DNA from: SKLM01 sp964450435
Lineage (GTDB): Bacteria; Chloroflexota; Anaerolineae; B4-G1
Direction: 5' to 3'
Length of the DNA stretch: 58,333 nt
Assembly (NCBI GenBank): GCA_964450435.1
Contig: CAYVCX010000010.1
Coordinates: 1 to 58,333 of the forward strand
A program made the translations under genes and the position numbers. Shown here piece by piece: positions 33,744 through 41,214 of the stretch; positions within the stretch are counted from its first letter, which is position 1; each line of letters starts with the position of its first letter. The notes below the pieces were generated by a model, which searched no databases, was not told where the DNA came from, and was given only the letters and a program-made list of their open reading frames with translations.

Positions 33744-34494
33744 CCCCCCACATCTTGCCCATCCCCGCCGTGATCTACCGGGACGAGGGCGATCCAGCGT
33801 CCCTCGCTCCCGGGGGACACCACGACGAAGTCTGGACTGATCCGTACCCGGTCATCGGTGTCCCCGTCGCGCCGTGTCACCGCCGCCTCCAGAAGACGCC
33901 GGGCGTAGGCGTCGGACTCCAGGATTTCTTCGTATCGGATGCCCCATTGCTCGCAGAACTCGGCCACTTCTCGAGCGGCCGGGGCGCACGCTTGCATGGC
34001 CGCCCGGCTGTGGGCGACCAGCGCCACGCGTCCGTAATGCTGGTATTCGTGGTGCAGGATCCACCGGCCTTCTCTTCGCCATACATCTCGGAGTACTCTT
34101 CGTACTCACTGAGTGGATGGCTTCCCGATTCCAGCCAGCTCTTGCTCAGGCAGCAGGTGCCGGGGACAGCGCTGACCTGCCGCCGGTAGGCCCGACGAGA
34201 ACCCAGCAGGATGGCGATGCAATCATCCGTTCGGCGAATCGGCATGGCGTGGTGCCGCGACTTGATCCCCTGAAGGCGGTTGCCGGACAGCCCGTCCCCA
34301 ACACGATGAGGCGCGGTTCGTCAAGATCATCGATCTACTCCTGGAAGGCCCGAGTCATCTTGTCAGGAACGCGATGCAGGCCGTATCCGTGATACGTGAC
34401 TTCCGCGGCCAGGTCGTGGGGCAGGAGCGGGATGCAGCACATCCTGCAGCACCTCACAGGCGATGACGCTGACGGGCAGCTCTCCCGATTCCAT
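33740..34494 (-). pseudogene. DUF1638 family protein, multiple lesions
   Basis: Segments of a DUF1638 (PF07796) protein are spread over three frames. They are S-V-I-A-C-E-V-L (start at ATG 34494), Y-G-L-H-R-V-P-D-K-M, I-V-L-G, R-T-D-D-C-I-A-I-L-L-G-S-R and, in the last frame, V-A-L-V-A-H through to the stop at 33740. Lesions: a frameshift near 34425, TAG at 34335-34337, a frameshift near 34300 and another near 34060. The gene is dead, yet its 5' promoter and the ATGA overlap with rrf2 survive, so the locus may now serve as a leader for rrf2-cysK. DUF1638 proteins occur near methyltransferase systems; none is seen here. Confidence 0.82.
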
Positions 34495-34578
34495 ATCCCT
34501 CGCGTAGTGTTCCTACGTTTTCCTCGTCGTGCGCCCCCATCGCGATGGGACGACCGCATTTCTTTGATGAATGATTGA

Positions 34579-34607
34579 ATTATAAGGCAGTTGAGTAGAC
34601 TTGTCAA
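34579..34607 (-). promoter_or_regulatory. Consensus sigma-70 promoter of the DUF1638-rrf2-cysK operon
   Basis: Minus strand TTGACA (34607-34602), 17-nt spacer, TATAAT (34584-34579): perfect consensus. Transcription start near 34572, 78 nt before the pseudogene ATG. Confidence 0.8.
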
Positions 34608-34609
34608 CT
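34589..34609. promoter_or_regulatory. Inverted repeat over the promoter, candidate Rrf2 operator
   Basis: AGTTGA (34589-34594) and TCAACT (34604-34609) are perfect inverted arms with a 9-bp spacer, spanning the -35 box and spacer of the promoter. Autoregulation by the Rrf2 protein encoded downstream is the natural hypothesis. Confidence 0.5.
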
Positions 34610-35074
34610 ATATGTCGGTCTCGGTCCACGGAACCACGCGTCTTGGCGGGATGGCCCGCAGGCGGCCGCTGAAGGGTCGGGGCGCAGGGCGGATGAGGGT
34701 CATGCCCGTGATGGTGCCACCCGGCCGCGCGTTGGGATCCGTACAATGCCTTGAACCGGGTGGGGTGGTTGTAGCTCGATTACGCGGGGTGTGGTGTGCG
34801 GGACGCGATGCACCCGACCTGGTGGGAACGGCGCATCGAGATCCCACCACTTGGTGGCGGCGCTGCATTGGTCTCCTTCCGGGCTGGGCAGAAAAAGCGT
34901 CGTGCCAATCACGGGGAGCATTCTGCTGGGAACCCGAACGATCAGGGCGGGCAGCTCTTCCCACGTGTCAACTCTTGCCAGTTCTCGACTCAACTCGTGT
35001 TCAAGATCCAGGCGCTGGTGGGCCTGGAGTGGCTCGACGCCTGTCCGGGCCAATGGCCGCGGCGCAAGTCCTTC
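34610..35074. other. Gene-free stretch, possibly eroded coding sequence
   Basis: No supported gene. A minus-strand frame (about 34700-35070) has a segment (W-E-E-L-P-A-L-I-V-R near V-I-G-T-T-L-F-L-P) that faintly recalls a GAF domain, but it has no plausible start or partner and may be chance. Confidence 0.3.
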
Positions 35075-35240
35075 TCCAAGTACCACCACAGCGAGTCCAG
35101 GTTGTCTGCAGGTAGCGGGGCAGGGCGTCAGGCGACGGCTGGCCGTCGCGATAGGCCGCCGAAGTGGCTGTCTGCCGATGACGTCCGCGTGAAATCTGGT
35201 CGGAGCAGATGGCGTCGTCTCGGAGGCAGATATCCGCGTC
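35075..35240 (-). pseudogene. Relic copy of malY/patB, internally deleted
   Basis: On the minus strand the segments A-D-I-C-L-R-D-D-A-I-C-S-D-Q-I and A-A-Y-R-D-G-Q-P-S-P-D-A-L-P-R-Y-L correspond to A-D-I-C-L-R-H-D-I-I-I-C-S-D-E-I and A-A-Y-R-D-G-Q-P-W-L-D-A-L-L-R-Y-L of the intact gene at 31056-32213. About 110 codons in between are missing. The nucleotide match is also clear (for example the shared gcgataggccgcc). It is a dead partial duplicate about 3 kb from its parent. Confidence 0.75.
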
Positions 35241-35330
35241 TTGCTTCCAGAGTGCTTCCGAGGCTTCTTTCCCTACGGAGTACGTCTGGCATAGAGGTGT
35301 CAATTTTAAGGTAGCTGGTGCTTGAAGACC

Positions 35331-35359
35331 TTGCTCCCTCTTTCTGGCTGTGATATAAT
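35331..35359 (+). promoter_or_regulatory. Promoter of nrdR
   Basis: TTGCTC (35331-35336), 17-nt spacer, TATAAT (35354-35359). Start near 35366; two palindromes lie just downstream. Confidence 0.55.
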
Positions 35360-35369
35360 CGCCAAGCAG

Positions 35370-35390
35370 CACCCCCAAATTATGGGGGTG
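35370..35390. promoter_or_regulatory. Candidate NrdR box 1
   Basis: CACCCCC-AAATTAT-GGGGGTG, a perfect 7-bp palindrome with an A/T-rich centre, around position +4 to +24 of the nrdR transcript. Its centre is 32 bp from that of the second palindrome, about three helical turns, the spacing logic known for paired NrdR boxes. Confidence 0.5.
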
Positions 35391-35401
35391 ACCCCGTCAC
35401 A

Positions 35402-35422
35402 AAAACCCAATATGTGGGTTTT
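35402..35422. promoter_or_regulatory. Candidate NrdR box 2
   Basis: AAAACCCA-ATATG-TGGGTTTT, an 8-bp palindrome with an ATAT core like the NrdR consensus. As RNA it could also fold as a hairpin, but there is no uninterrupted T-tract longer than four, and it lies before nrdR rather than after a gene. Confidence 0.5.
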
Positions 35423-35526
35423 CTGTATCTGAGGCACTCCGTTGTGTGGTATGGGCGTATCGGATCCACTGGTGTGCTCATCCTAAGCTTTCGGGCGGAC
35501 GGCCTCCTCGATTCCGGAGAGTAGTC

Positions 35527-35979
35527 ATGAGATGTCCCTACTGCGACAGCGGACGCACCCGTGTTGTGGACACAACGCGCAAGGAGCGCAGTATCCGCCG
35601 CCGTCGAGAGTGCAAGGCGTGCGGCCAGCGCTTCTCCACTATGGAGCGGGCCATTATGACTGCCCCGTTGGTGGTCAAGCGCGATGGTCGCCGGGAGGCC
35701 TTCGATCGCGAGAAGGTTGTCTCCGGCCTGCGCGTGGCCTGCGCTCGCCGTCCGGTGTCCGCCGGCGACCTGGAGCGAGTGGCAGACCGCGTGGAGAGCC
35801 ATATCCGCCAGATGGGGAAGACAGAAATACCCTCCCGGGCGATCGGCGATCTGGTGATCGAGGAGTTGAAGACGGTGGATCCCGTTTCTTATGTCCGCTA
35901 CGCCATTGTTTACCTGGGACTGGAGGATCTGGACGAGGTCCGTGCCGAGGTCAATCGGCTGCTGGAGGAAGGGGAATAG
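35527..35979 (+). CDS. nrdR: Transcriptional repressor NrdR
   Basis: 150 aa, normal length. N-terminal zinc ribbon M-R-C-P-Y-C plus C-K-A-C, with D-S-R/R-E-R-S-I-R-R-R-R-E region, followed by an ATP-cone domain (V-V-K-R-D-G-R-R-E-A-F-D-R-E-K). It senses ATP/dATP and represses ribonucleotide reductase genes. GGAGAG precedes ATG 35527; the open frame back to 35446 is not family-like. nrdJ, a likely target, lies 2.3 kb downstream on the same strand, and tandem boxes upstream suggest autoregulation. Confidence 0.95.
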   Translation: MRCPYCDSGRTRVVDTTRKERSIRRRRECKACGQRFSTMERAIMTAPLVVKRDGRREAFDREKVVSGLRVACARRPVSAGDLERVADRVESHIRQMGKTEIPSRAIGDLVIEELKTVDPVSYVRYAIVYLGLEDLDEVRAEVNRLLEEGE

Positions 35980-36181
35980 CGTGGCAGGCGACGCACGACG
36001 GCTTCAAAGGCACGGTGCCACGGCGGGCGCGGCGCGCAGCCAAGCGGCGCTGCCGGCATCGGCGGCAGCGCTGTGATTCGAGGGTTGTATTGGGACCGCC
36101 GGGGAGCTGGTGGCAGCGCTGAAGGGCACGGCTTGTGAGCTGGTGCGTTGGCGAGACGCGGGCGAGACTGGATGACAGACG

Positions 36182-36769
36182 ATGACAGAGGCGCCGGATC
36201 TGAGCGGGGTCCCCTTTCGACTGCGGAAGCCGGTCTACCTCCACCATCAGTACCAGGCACTGACGAACGACTGTGGGCCCACCAGCCTGGCCATCGCAGC
36301 CAACGCATTCCACGGACGCGACGAGCTGACCGGGCCGGTGGTAGCCGACGACATGGACCGCCTCGGCCTGGCCTGGCGTGCTTTTCCATACCTGGTGCCA
36401 TCGCGGATCCCGGGGTGGGCCACGTTCCCCTGGGGTATAGTGCACCACCTGCGCAAGCGGGGTGTTCCCGCCCGCTGGCGGCCCTTCGGAACGGTGGACC
36501 GGCTGCGGCGCAACCTGCTCGACGACCGCATCACCATCGTCACCATCGGAGAGCCGCTGCGCTGGGACAGAGGGAAGTACCGGGGTTGGGCGCACGTCAA
36601 GGTTGTGTTCGGTCATATGCTGGGACGGGGGTTCCTGTTTGTGGATCCGGCTGTCAGGCGCTCGGATAGCCCGAGCCGCCTTGAGCACTATGGTCTTTCC
36701 TGGCAGAGGGAGGACGAGTTCCTGCAGCAGTGGCGGAACCTGCTGCGGGTCTACGTGGAGGTGGGGTAG
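36182..36769 (+). CDS. Papain-like C39-type peptidase fold protein
   Basis: 195 aa. The motif N-D-C-G-P-T-S-L-A-I (about residues 29-38) has the nucleophile Cys of C39-like cysteine peptidases. W-A-H-V-K-V-V (about 137-143) supplies the His, and V-D-P-A is the usual later element. No signal peptide or ABC domain is present, so it is a free-standing cytoplasmic member, perhaps a peptidase or transglutaminase-like enzyme of unknown target. No clear SD is visible before the ATG. Confidence 0.72.
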   Translation: MTEAPDLSGVPFRLRKPVYLHHQYQALTNDCGPTSLAIAANAFHGRDELTGPVVADDMDRLGLAWRAFPYLVPSRIPGWATFPWGIVHHLRKRGVPARWRPFGTVDRLRRNLLDDRITIVTIGEPLRWDRGKYRGWAHVKVVFGHMLGRGFLFVDPAVRRSDSPSRLEHYGLSWQREDEFLQQWRNLLRVYVEVG

Positions 36770-36787
36770 GGGCGGTTGGAGGCCGGG

Positions 36788-37484
36788 ATGGTGAAGCGGA
36801 CGAGGGGCGGGAAGTCCCCGGCGCAGGTTGCTGCGGCAATCAGCACGGAGATCGAGGCATTGGATATCCGCAATACGCCCAACGTGCGGGCGGTTCGTCG
36901 CCGGTATTCCAGGGTGTACAAGGATGCCGATCCTGAGTTCATCCTCGAGCTGGCGCGGAAGCTTGCGGAGAGCTACGGGTACCGCTGGGTAGCGTGCGAG
37001 CTGGTTCGGGACCACAAGGTGGCGTTTCGATCTCTGGGGGAGGCAGAGGTTGAGGAGTTCGGCCAGGCGATGGATAGTTGGGGGGGCGGTCGACTCCTTC
37101 GCGCGCACTCTCTCCGGGCCGGCCTGGCTCCACGGGCAGGTCTCGGACGATCTTTTTCACCGCTGGGTCCGCTCGGAGGACCGCTGGTGGCGGCGCGCGG
37201 CGCTGGTGAGCACGGTCGCGCTCAACGTGCGGAGCCACGGCGGCACAGGGGACGTTTCACGCACCCTCGGGTTGTGCCGGTTGCTCGTCCATGACGACGA
37301 TGATATGGTGGTGAAGGCCCTTTCCTGGGCGCTGCGGGAGGTGGTGGTCCATGATCCAGGGGCGGTGCGGGCGTTCCTCCGCGAGCACGAGAACGCGCTG
37401 GCAGCGAGGGTCAAGCGAGAGGTGACGAACAAGCTCACGACGGGATTGAAGACCCCCGGGCCGGCGGACCGTAAGGTGGGATAG
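36788..37484 (+). pseudogene. AlkD-like DNA alkylation repair protein, frameshifted at a G7 run
   Basis: The first frame (from ATG 36788 after GGAGG) gives an N-terminal helical repeat with R-A-V-R-R-R-Y-S-R-V and R-W-V-A-C-E-L-V-R-D-H. At 37080-37086 a run of seven G occurs. Six G would join it to the second frame, which continues F-A-R-T-L-S-G-P-A-W, W-W-R-R-A-A-L-V-S-T-V-A-L-N and V-V-K-A-L-S-W-A-L-R-E to the stop at 37484. The combined protein of about 230 aa fits the HEAT-like DNA alkylation repair family (PF08713), which removes N3/N7-alkylated bases. Both halves are well conserved, so the shift is a recent mutation, a sequencing error or slippage. Confidence 0.7.
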
Positions 37485-37800
37485 CGAACTCCAGGGTCAC
37501 ACCGAGAGGCGACGGAGCGCGGCAGGGGCGTCGTGCTATTGAAGGACTCAGTCTGGCTGGTGTGAAGTCTGATTGGTCACTGGGGGGACCGCGGCGGGGG
37601 GAATCTCGCGACATCAGGGATGATTGGGCTGCGAGCGCGAGGATCCCTTTGCTACGCTCTGCTTGTTTTGGTTCGGCGAGAAGCGCCACGGGCTGTTCCG
37701 GTCATATTCATGGAGATGTGAGGGTTCGAGGGTTCTGAGCTGGGGACTGTCATCCAGCAGGAGCCGCCAAAGCGTTGCAGGGAGAGATCGGGAGTGGATG
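37485..37800. other. Intergenic stretch, nothing recognised
   Basis: The frame of the DsrE gene is open back to 37624 but without family-like sequence. No convincing promoter or terminator. Confidence 0.4.
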
Positions 37801-38151
37801 ATGGAGAGTGTCAAAGGGAGCAAGCTGCTTGTGGTCTGGACCAGCCGGGACCCCGACGTCGCCGAGCGGATGGTGTTCATGTACACGGCGAACGCGAAGA
37901 AGCACGGGTGGTGGGAGGAGGTCACGCTCCTCGTCTGGGGGCCGTCCCAGAAGCTGCTGGCTGAGAGCGAGGTGCTGCAGGCGAAGCTGGCGGAGATGAT
38001 CGAGTTGGGCGTGCGTGCGGTGGCGTGCAAGGCCTGTGCCGACAGCTACCCAGTGAGCGAGAGGCTCGAAGCGCTTGGCATCGAGGTCTTCTACACCGGC
38101 GAGCTCCTCACCGACTGGATCAAGTCGGATCGGGCCGTGGTCACGTTCTGA
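37801..38151 (+). CDS. DsrE/DsrF-like sulfur-relay family protein
   Basis: 116 aa. The fold is recognised from L-L-V-V-W-T-S-R-D-P at the N-terminus, V-T-L-L-V-W-G-P-S (about 42-50), the M-I-E-L-G-V segment and a cysteine pair in V-A-C-K-A-C-A (about 75-81), followed by L-G-I-E-V-F-Y-T-G. DsrE relatives carry sulfur on a conserved Cys, and the C-K-A-C pair stands at that place. It is flanked by AlkD and nrdJ, not by other sulfur genes. ATG 37801 is six nt after GGAG; ATG 37798 is the alternative. Confidence 0.82.
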   Translation: MESVKGSKLLVVWTSRDPDVAERMVFMYTANAKKHGWWEEVTLLVWGPSQKLLAESEVLQAKLAEMIELGVRAVACKACADSYPVSERLEALGIEVFYTGELLTDWIKSDRAVVTF

Positions 38152-38315
38152 GCGCTCGAGGTCAGGTGGTTGCTCGGGCGACGGAATTCGTATAGTGCTG
38201 GCACGACGTCGGGCAGGCTGGCGAGCGCGAGGGGAACCTGGGGACGAGAAATCTTGGCGCAGGGGTGAATGATCAAGTGTTCAAGGACTCATCTGTTGGC
38301 ATAAGGGAGTGATTG

Positions 38316-40766
38316 ATGACGAGCGAAGACGGAGCGAAGAACGAGGCATTATCTGAGGATTTATCTGTTGAAGGGAGCATCGAGGACCGGCTTTCCGACA
38401 ATGCGTTGAGAGTCTTCCGCCGCCGCTACGTGCGCAAAGGGGCCGACGGCGAACCGGTGGAGACGGTGGAGGGGGTGTTTCGACGCGTCGCCTCCCACGT
38501 CGCTGCTGTGGAGGATGACCTGGACGGCCAGCCCCAGGAAGCTGAGAAGATCTTCTTCGACTTGATGACGGAGCTGCGGTTCTTGCCCAACTCTCCGACC
38601 TTCACCGGAGCTGGCACTCCGCTATCGCAGCTGGCCGCGTGTTTCGTGCTGCCCATCTCTGATGATATGGGACGAAAGAGCGACGGCATCTTTGAGACGC
38701 TACGCGACATGGCGTTGATCCAGCAGACTGGTGGCGGGACTGGCTTTTCTTTCTCGAATCTTCGGCCCAAGGGTGCCATCGTCCGCTCGAGCGGTGGTGC
38801 GGCCACCGGCCCGGTTGGATTCATGCAGGTCTACGACACGGCGTCCGAGATCATCAGCCAGGGCGGCGCCCGTCGGGGAGCGAATATGGCGGTGCTCGAC
38901 GTAGACCATCCTGACATCCGCACTTTCATCCACTGCAAGTCGAATGAGTACGCCATCACAAACTTCAACATCTCTGTCGGGGTGACCGATGACTTCATGG
39001 AGGCCCTGGCCGACGACGCTACTATCGACCTGGTCAACCCTCAGAACGGCGAGACGTGGGAGACGGTCCCGGCGCGTGAGCTCTTCGGCGAAATCGTCCG
39101 GGCAGCCCACCGGAACGGGGAACCAGGCCTTCTGTTCCTCGACACTGCCAATCGTGACAACCCCACGCCGCACCTCGGGCGGTACGAGGCCACCAATCCA
39201 TGTGGCGAGCAGCCGCTTCTGCCCTATGAGAACTGCTGTCTCGGATCGATCAACCTGGGCCGGCAGGTAAGGCGTGCAGAGGAGGGGCGCGCCGCCATCG
39301 ATTGGGAGGGGTTGGCAAAGACCGTCGAGCAGTCGGTCCGCTTCCTGGACGATGTGATCGACGCTAACGGCTATGTGCCTGCCGTGCCGGAGCTGGAAGA
39401 AGCTGCCCGCCGCACCCGGCGCATCGGTCTGGGCATTACCGGACTGGGGGACGTGCTGTACCAGCTGCGGGTTCGCTACGGTAGTGAGGAGGGCCGCGAG
39501 CTGGCCGGGCAACTGATGGCCTTTGTCCGCTTCCATGCTATGCGGACCAGCGTAGAGCTCGCGCGGCAGCGGGGATCGTTCCCGGCCATTGAGGGCAGTA
39601 TCTATGATCCTAATAACGTCCTGTGGCAGCCGCCGCAGCCCGTGGAACCTTTCCGGCACCCAGACAAGTGGGGCCGTCCGTCACTCGATTGGGATGGTCT
39701 CCTGGCGGGGATTAGGCGCTATGGCATCCGGAACGCAGCCCAGACGACCATAGCGCCGACGGGCACGCGCTCGACCATCGCCGGAATTGAGGCCTACGGG
39801 TGCGAGCCGATCTTCGCCTTGGCCTACGTGCGCCACATGAACGACAACGGGGAGGATGTCGAGCTCCGCTACACCAGTCCGCTCTTCCGCGAGGCTCTTG
39901 AGGAGGCGGATTTGGATGAGGAGACTCGAGAGCGGATTGTCGATCGGGTCGCGGTCTCTGGGAGCTGTCAGGACGTGGAGGAGGTCCCGGAGGAGATCCG
40001 CCGGGTCTTCGTGGTGGCCCAGGACATCCCTGCTGAAGAGCACGTGCGGATGCAGGCGGCACTTCAGGCCTTTGTCGATGCATCCATTAGCAAGACGATC
40101 AACTTCCCGGCAGAGGCCACCCCCGAAGACGTGGCTCATGCGTTCCAGCTGGCCTCGGAGCTCGGCTGCAAGGGTCTCACGGTCTACGTGACTGGCTCGC
40201 GTGAGCAGGTGGTGCTGGAGACGGAGGAGACCCGCCGGGCGAAGCAGCTGGGCCAGCGCGCGCTTGGTCCAGCAAAGGTACGGCCCCGGCCCCATTCATT
40301 GGAAGGGCAGACCTATCGGCTGCGGACGCCGCTGGGCACCGCCTATACGACGATCAATCTGAACGGCGATGGCGAGCCCTTCGAGGTGTTTCTAAACGTG
40401 GGTAAGGCGGGATCGGACACGGCAGCGGTGGCGGAGGCGATCGGACGCCTGATATCGCTGGTGCTGCGTATTCCCTCCCCCCTCTCATCCACCAAGCGGC
40501 TCAACCAGGTGGTGCGTCAGTTGAAGGGGATCGGTGGCGGCAGACCTATGGGGTTTGGTCGGGATCGTGTGCGCAGCCTTCCCGACGGCGTGGCGCAGGT
40601 CCTCGCCGAGCATCTCGGCCTGGCGGACTCGCCGGAGGACGCGACAGGTACTGAGCAGCTTTCGCTCTTCCCGGAGGGGGATCTGTGTCCGGAATGTGGG
40701 CAAGCGACGCTGGTGTTCGAGGAGGGGTGCCGCCACTGCTATACGTGCGGATACAGCGAGTGCTAG
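38316..40766 (+). CDS. nrdJ: Adenosylcobalamin-dependent (class II) ribonucleotide reductase
   Basis: 816 aa. Conserved elements: L-P-N-S-P-T-F near residue 89, disulfide Cys109 in L-A-A-C-F-V-L, G-G-G-T-G-F-S-F, the catalytic N-P-C-G-E (294-298), and P-T-G-T-R-S-T-I. The C-terminus has C-P-E-C...C-R-H-C-Y-T-C-G-Y-S-E-C, zinc-binding and redox cysteines that regenerate the active site. It reduces ribonucleotides with a B12 radical, so it needs no oxygen. ATG 38316 follows AAGGGAG; a TTG one codon earlier is less likely. NrdR encoded upstream is its probable repressor. I see no clear NrdR boxes directly before nrdJ. Confidence 0.95.
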   Translation: MTSEDGAKNEALSEDLSVEGSIEDRLSDNALRVFRRRYVRKGADGEPVETVEGVFRRVASHVAAVEDDLDGQPQEAEKIFFDLMTELRFLPNSPTFTGAGTPLSQLAACFVLPISDDMGRKSDGIFETLRDMALIQQTGGGTGFSFSNLRPKGAIVRSSGGAATGPVGFMQVYDTASEIISQGGARRGANMAVLDVDHPDIRTFIHCKSNEYAITNFNISVGVTDDFMEALADDATIDLVNPQNGETWETVPARELFGEIVRAAHRNGEPGLLFLDTANRDNPTPHLGRYEATNPCGEQPLLPYENCCLGSINLGRQVRRAEEGRAAIDWEGLAKTVEQSVRFLDDVIDANGYVPAVPELEEAARRTRRIGLGITGLGDVLYQLRVRYGSEEGRELAGQLMAFVRFHAMRTSVELARQRGSFPAIEGSIYDPNNVLWQPPQPVEPFRHPDKWGRPSLDWDGLLAGIRRYGIRNAAQTTIAPTGTRSTIAGIEAYGCEPIFALAYVRHMNDNGEDVELRYTSPLFREALEEADLDEETRERIVDRVAVSGSCQDVEEVPEEIRRVFVVAQDIPAEEHVRMQAALQAFVDASISKTINFPAEATPEDVAHAFQLASELGCKGLTVYVTGSREQVVLETEETRRAKQLGQRALGPAKVRPRPHSLEGQTYRLRTPLGTAYTTINLNGDGEPFEVFLNVGKAGSDTAAVAEAIGRLISLVLRIPSPLSSTKRLNQVVRQLKGIGGGRPMGFGRDRVRSLPDGVAQVLAEHLGLADSPEDATGTEQLSLFPEGDLCPECGQATLVFEEGCRHCYTCGYSEC

Positions 40767-40784
40767 AAACGGTGTGCTGCTAGG

Positions 40785-40895
40785 CCTCACAAGGGCCACC
40801 AGATCGTAGCGCCAGCGGCCAAGCGTGGGCAGAATCAGGGTCAGAAGAATGACCGCGTAGACAATGCCCTGTTCAAGCGTCGTTCTTGCCTCCAT
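40785..40895 (-). pseudogene. Relic N-terminus of an SLC13/DASS-type permease
   Basis: A minus-strand frame starts M-E-A-R-T-T-L-E-Q-G-I-V-Y-A-V-I-L-L-T-L and continues L-G-R-W-R-Y-D-L-V-A-L, which closely resembles the first membrane segment of SLC13-type anion permeases (F-V-x-G-R-W-R-Y-D-x-V-A-L-L). After this it loses hydrophobicity and runs antisense into nrdJ. Only about 37 residues of a roughly 600-residue protein remain. Confidence 0.45.
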
Positions 40896-41214
40896 ACTCG
40901 ATCAGCACGTTGGTGTTACGTTGACCTCTCTTCGTCTCCTGCTGCGGCAGCCGTGCGGGGGTCGCGAACAGCCCCCGTTCCGTGGGGACGGTCACCATTG
41001 TCGCCAGATGCCGGCGTTTCATGTGCATCCGACCTTGCCTCTATACCGCAACTCGCCCGCAGCGTGTCAGGACTCGGAGTGGACGCCAGCTTGCCCCTCT
41101 GTCTGGAAACAAGTCGGCCGGTGGGATAGCGTATTCCCGCCGCGCCGCCAGCAAGAGCAAGGTCTCTCGCGATGCTCCTGGGCCGACGACTGATAGTGGC
41201 AGATGGATGGGACC
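40896..41214. other. Intergenic region, nothing recognised
   Basis: No gene, tRNA or terminator recognised between the permease relic and the protease gene end. Confidence 0.4.

Noticed and set aside
34335..34337. In-frame TAG in the DUF1638 gene as a pyrrolysine codon
   Set aside because: DUF1638 proteins are linked to methylamine systems, but this copy has three further frameshifts, so it is a decayed gene and the TAG needs no recoding.
35402..35422. Bidirectional terminator reading of the second palindrome
   Set aside because: The T run is only four long, no gene ends just upstream, and its 32-bp spacing from a second palindrome fits NrdR boxes better.
35951..37108. A 385-codon open frame on the minus strand
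   Set aside because: It lies antisense to nrdR, the C39-like gene and the AlkD-like gene and has no family motifs: a GC-rich shadow frame.
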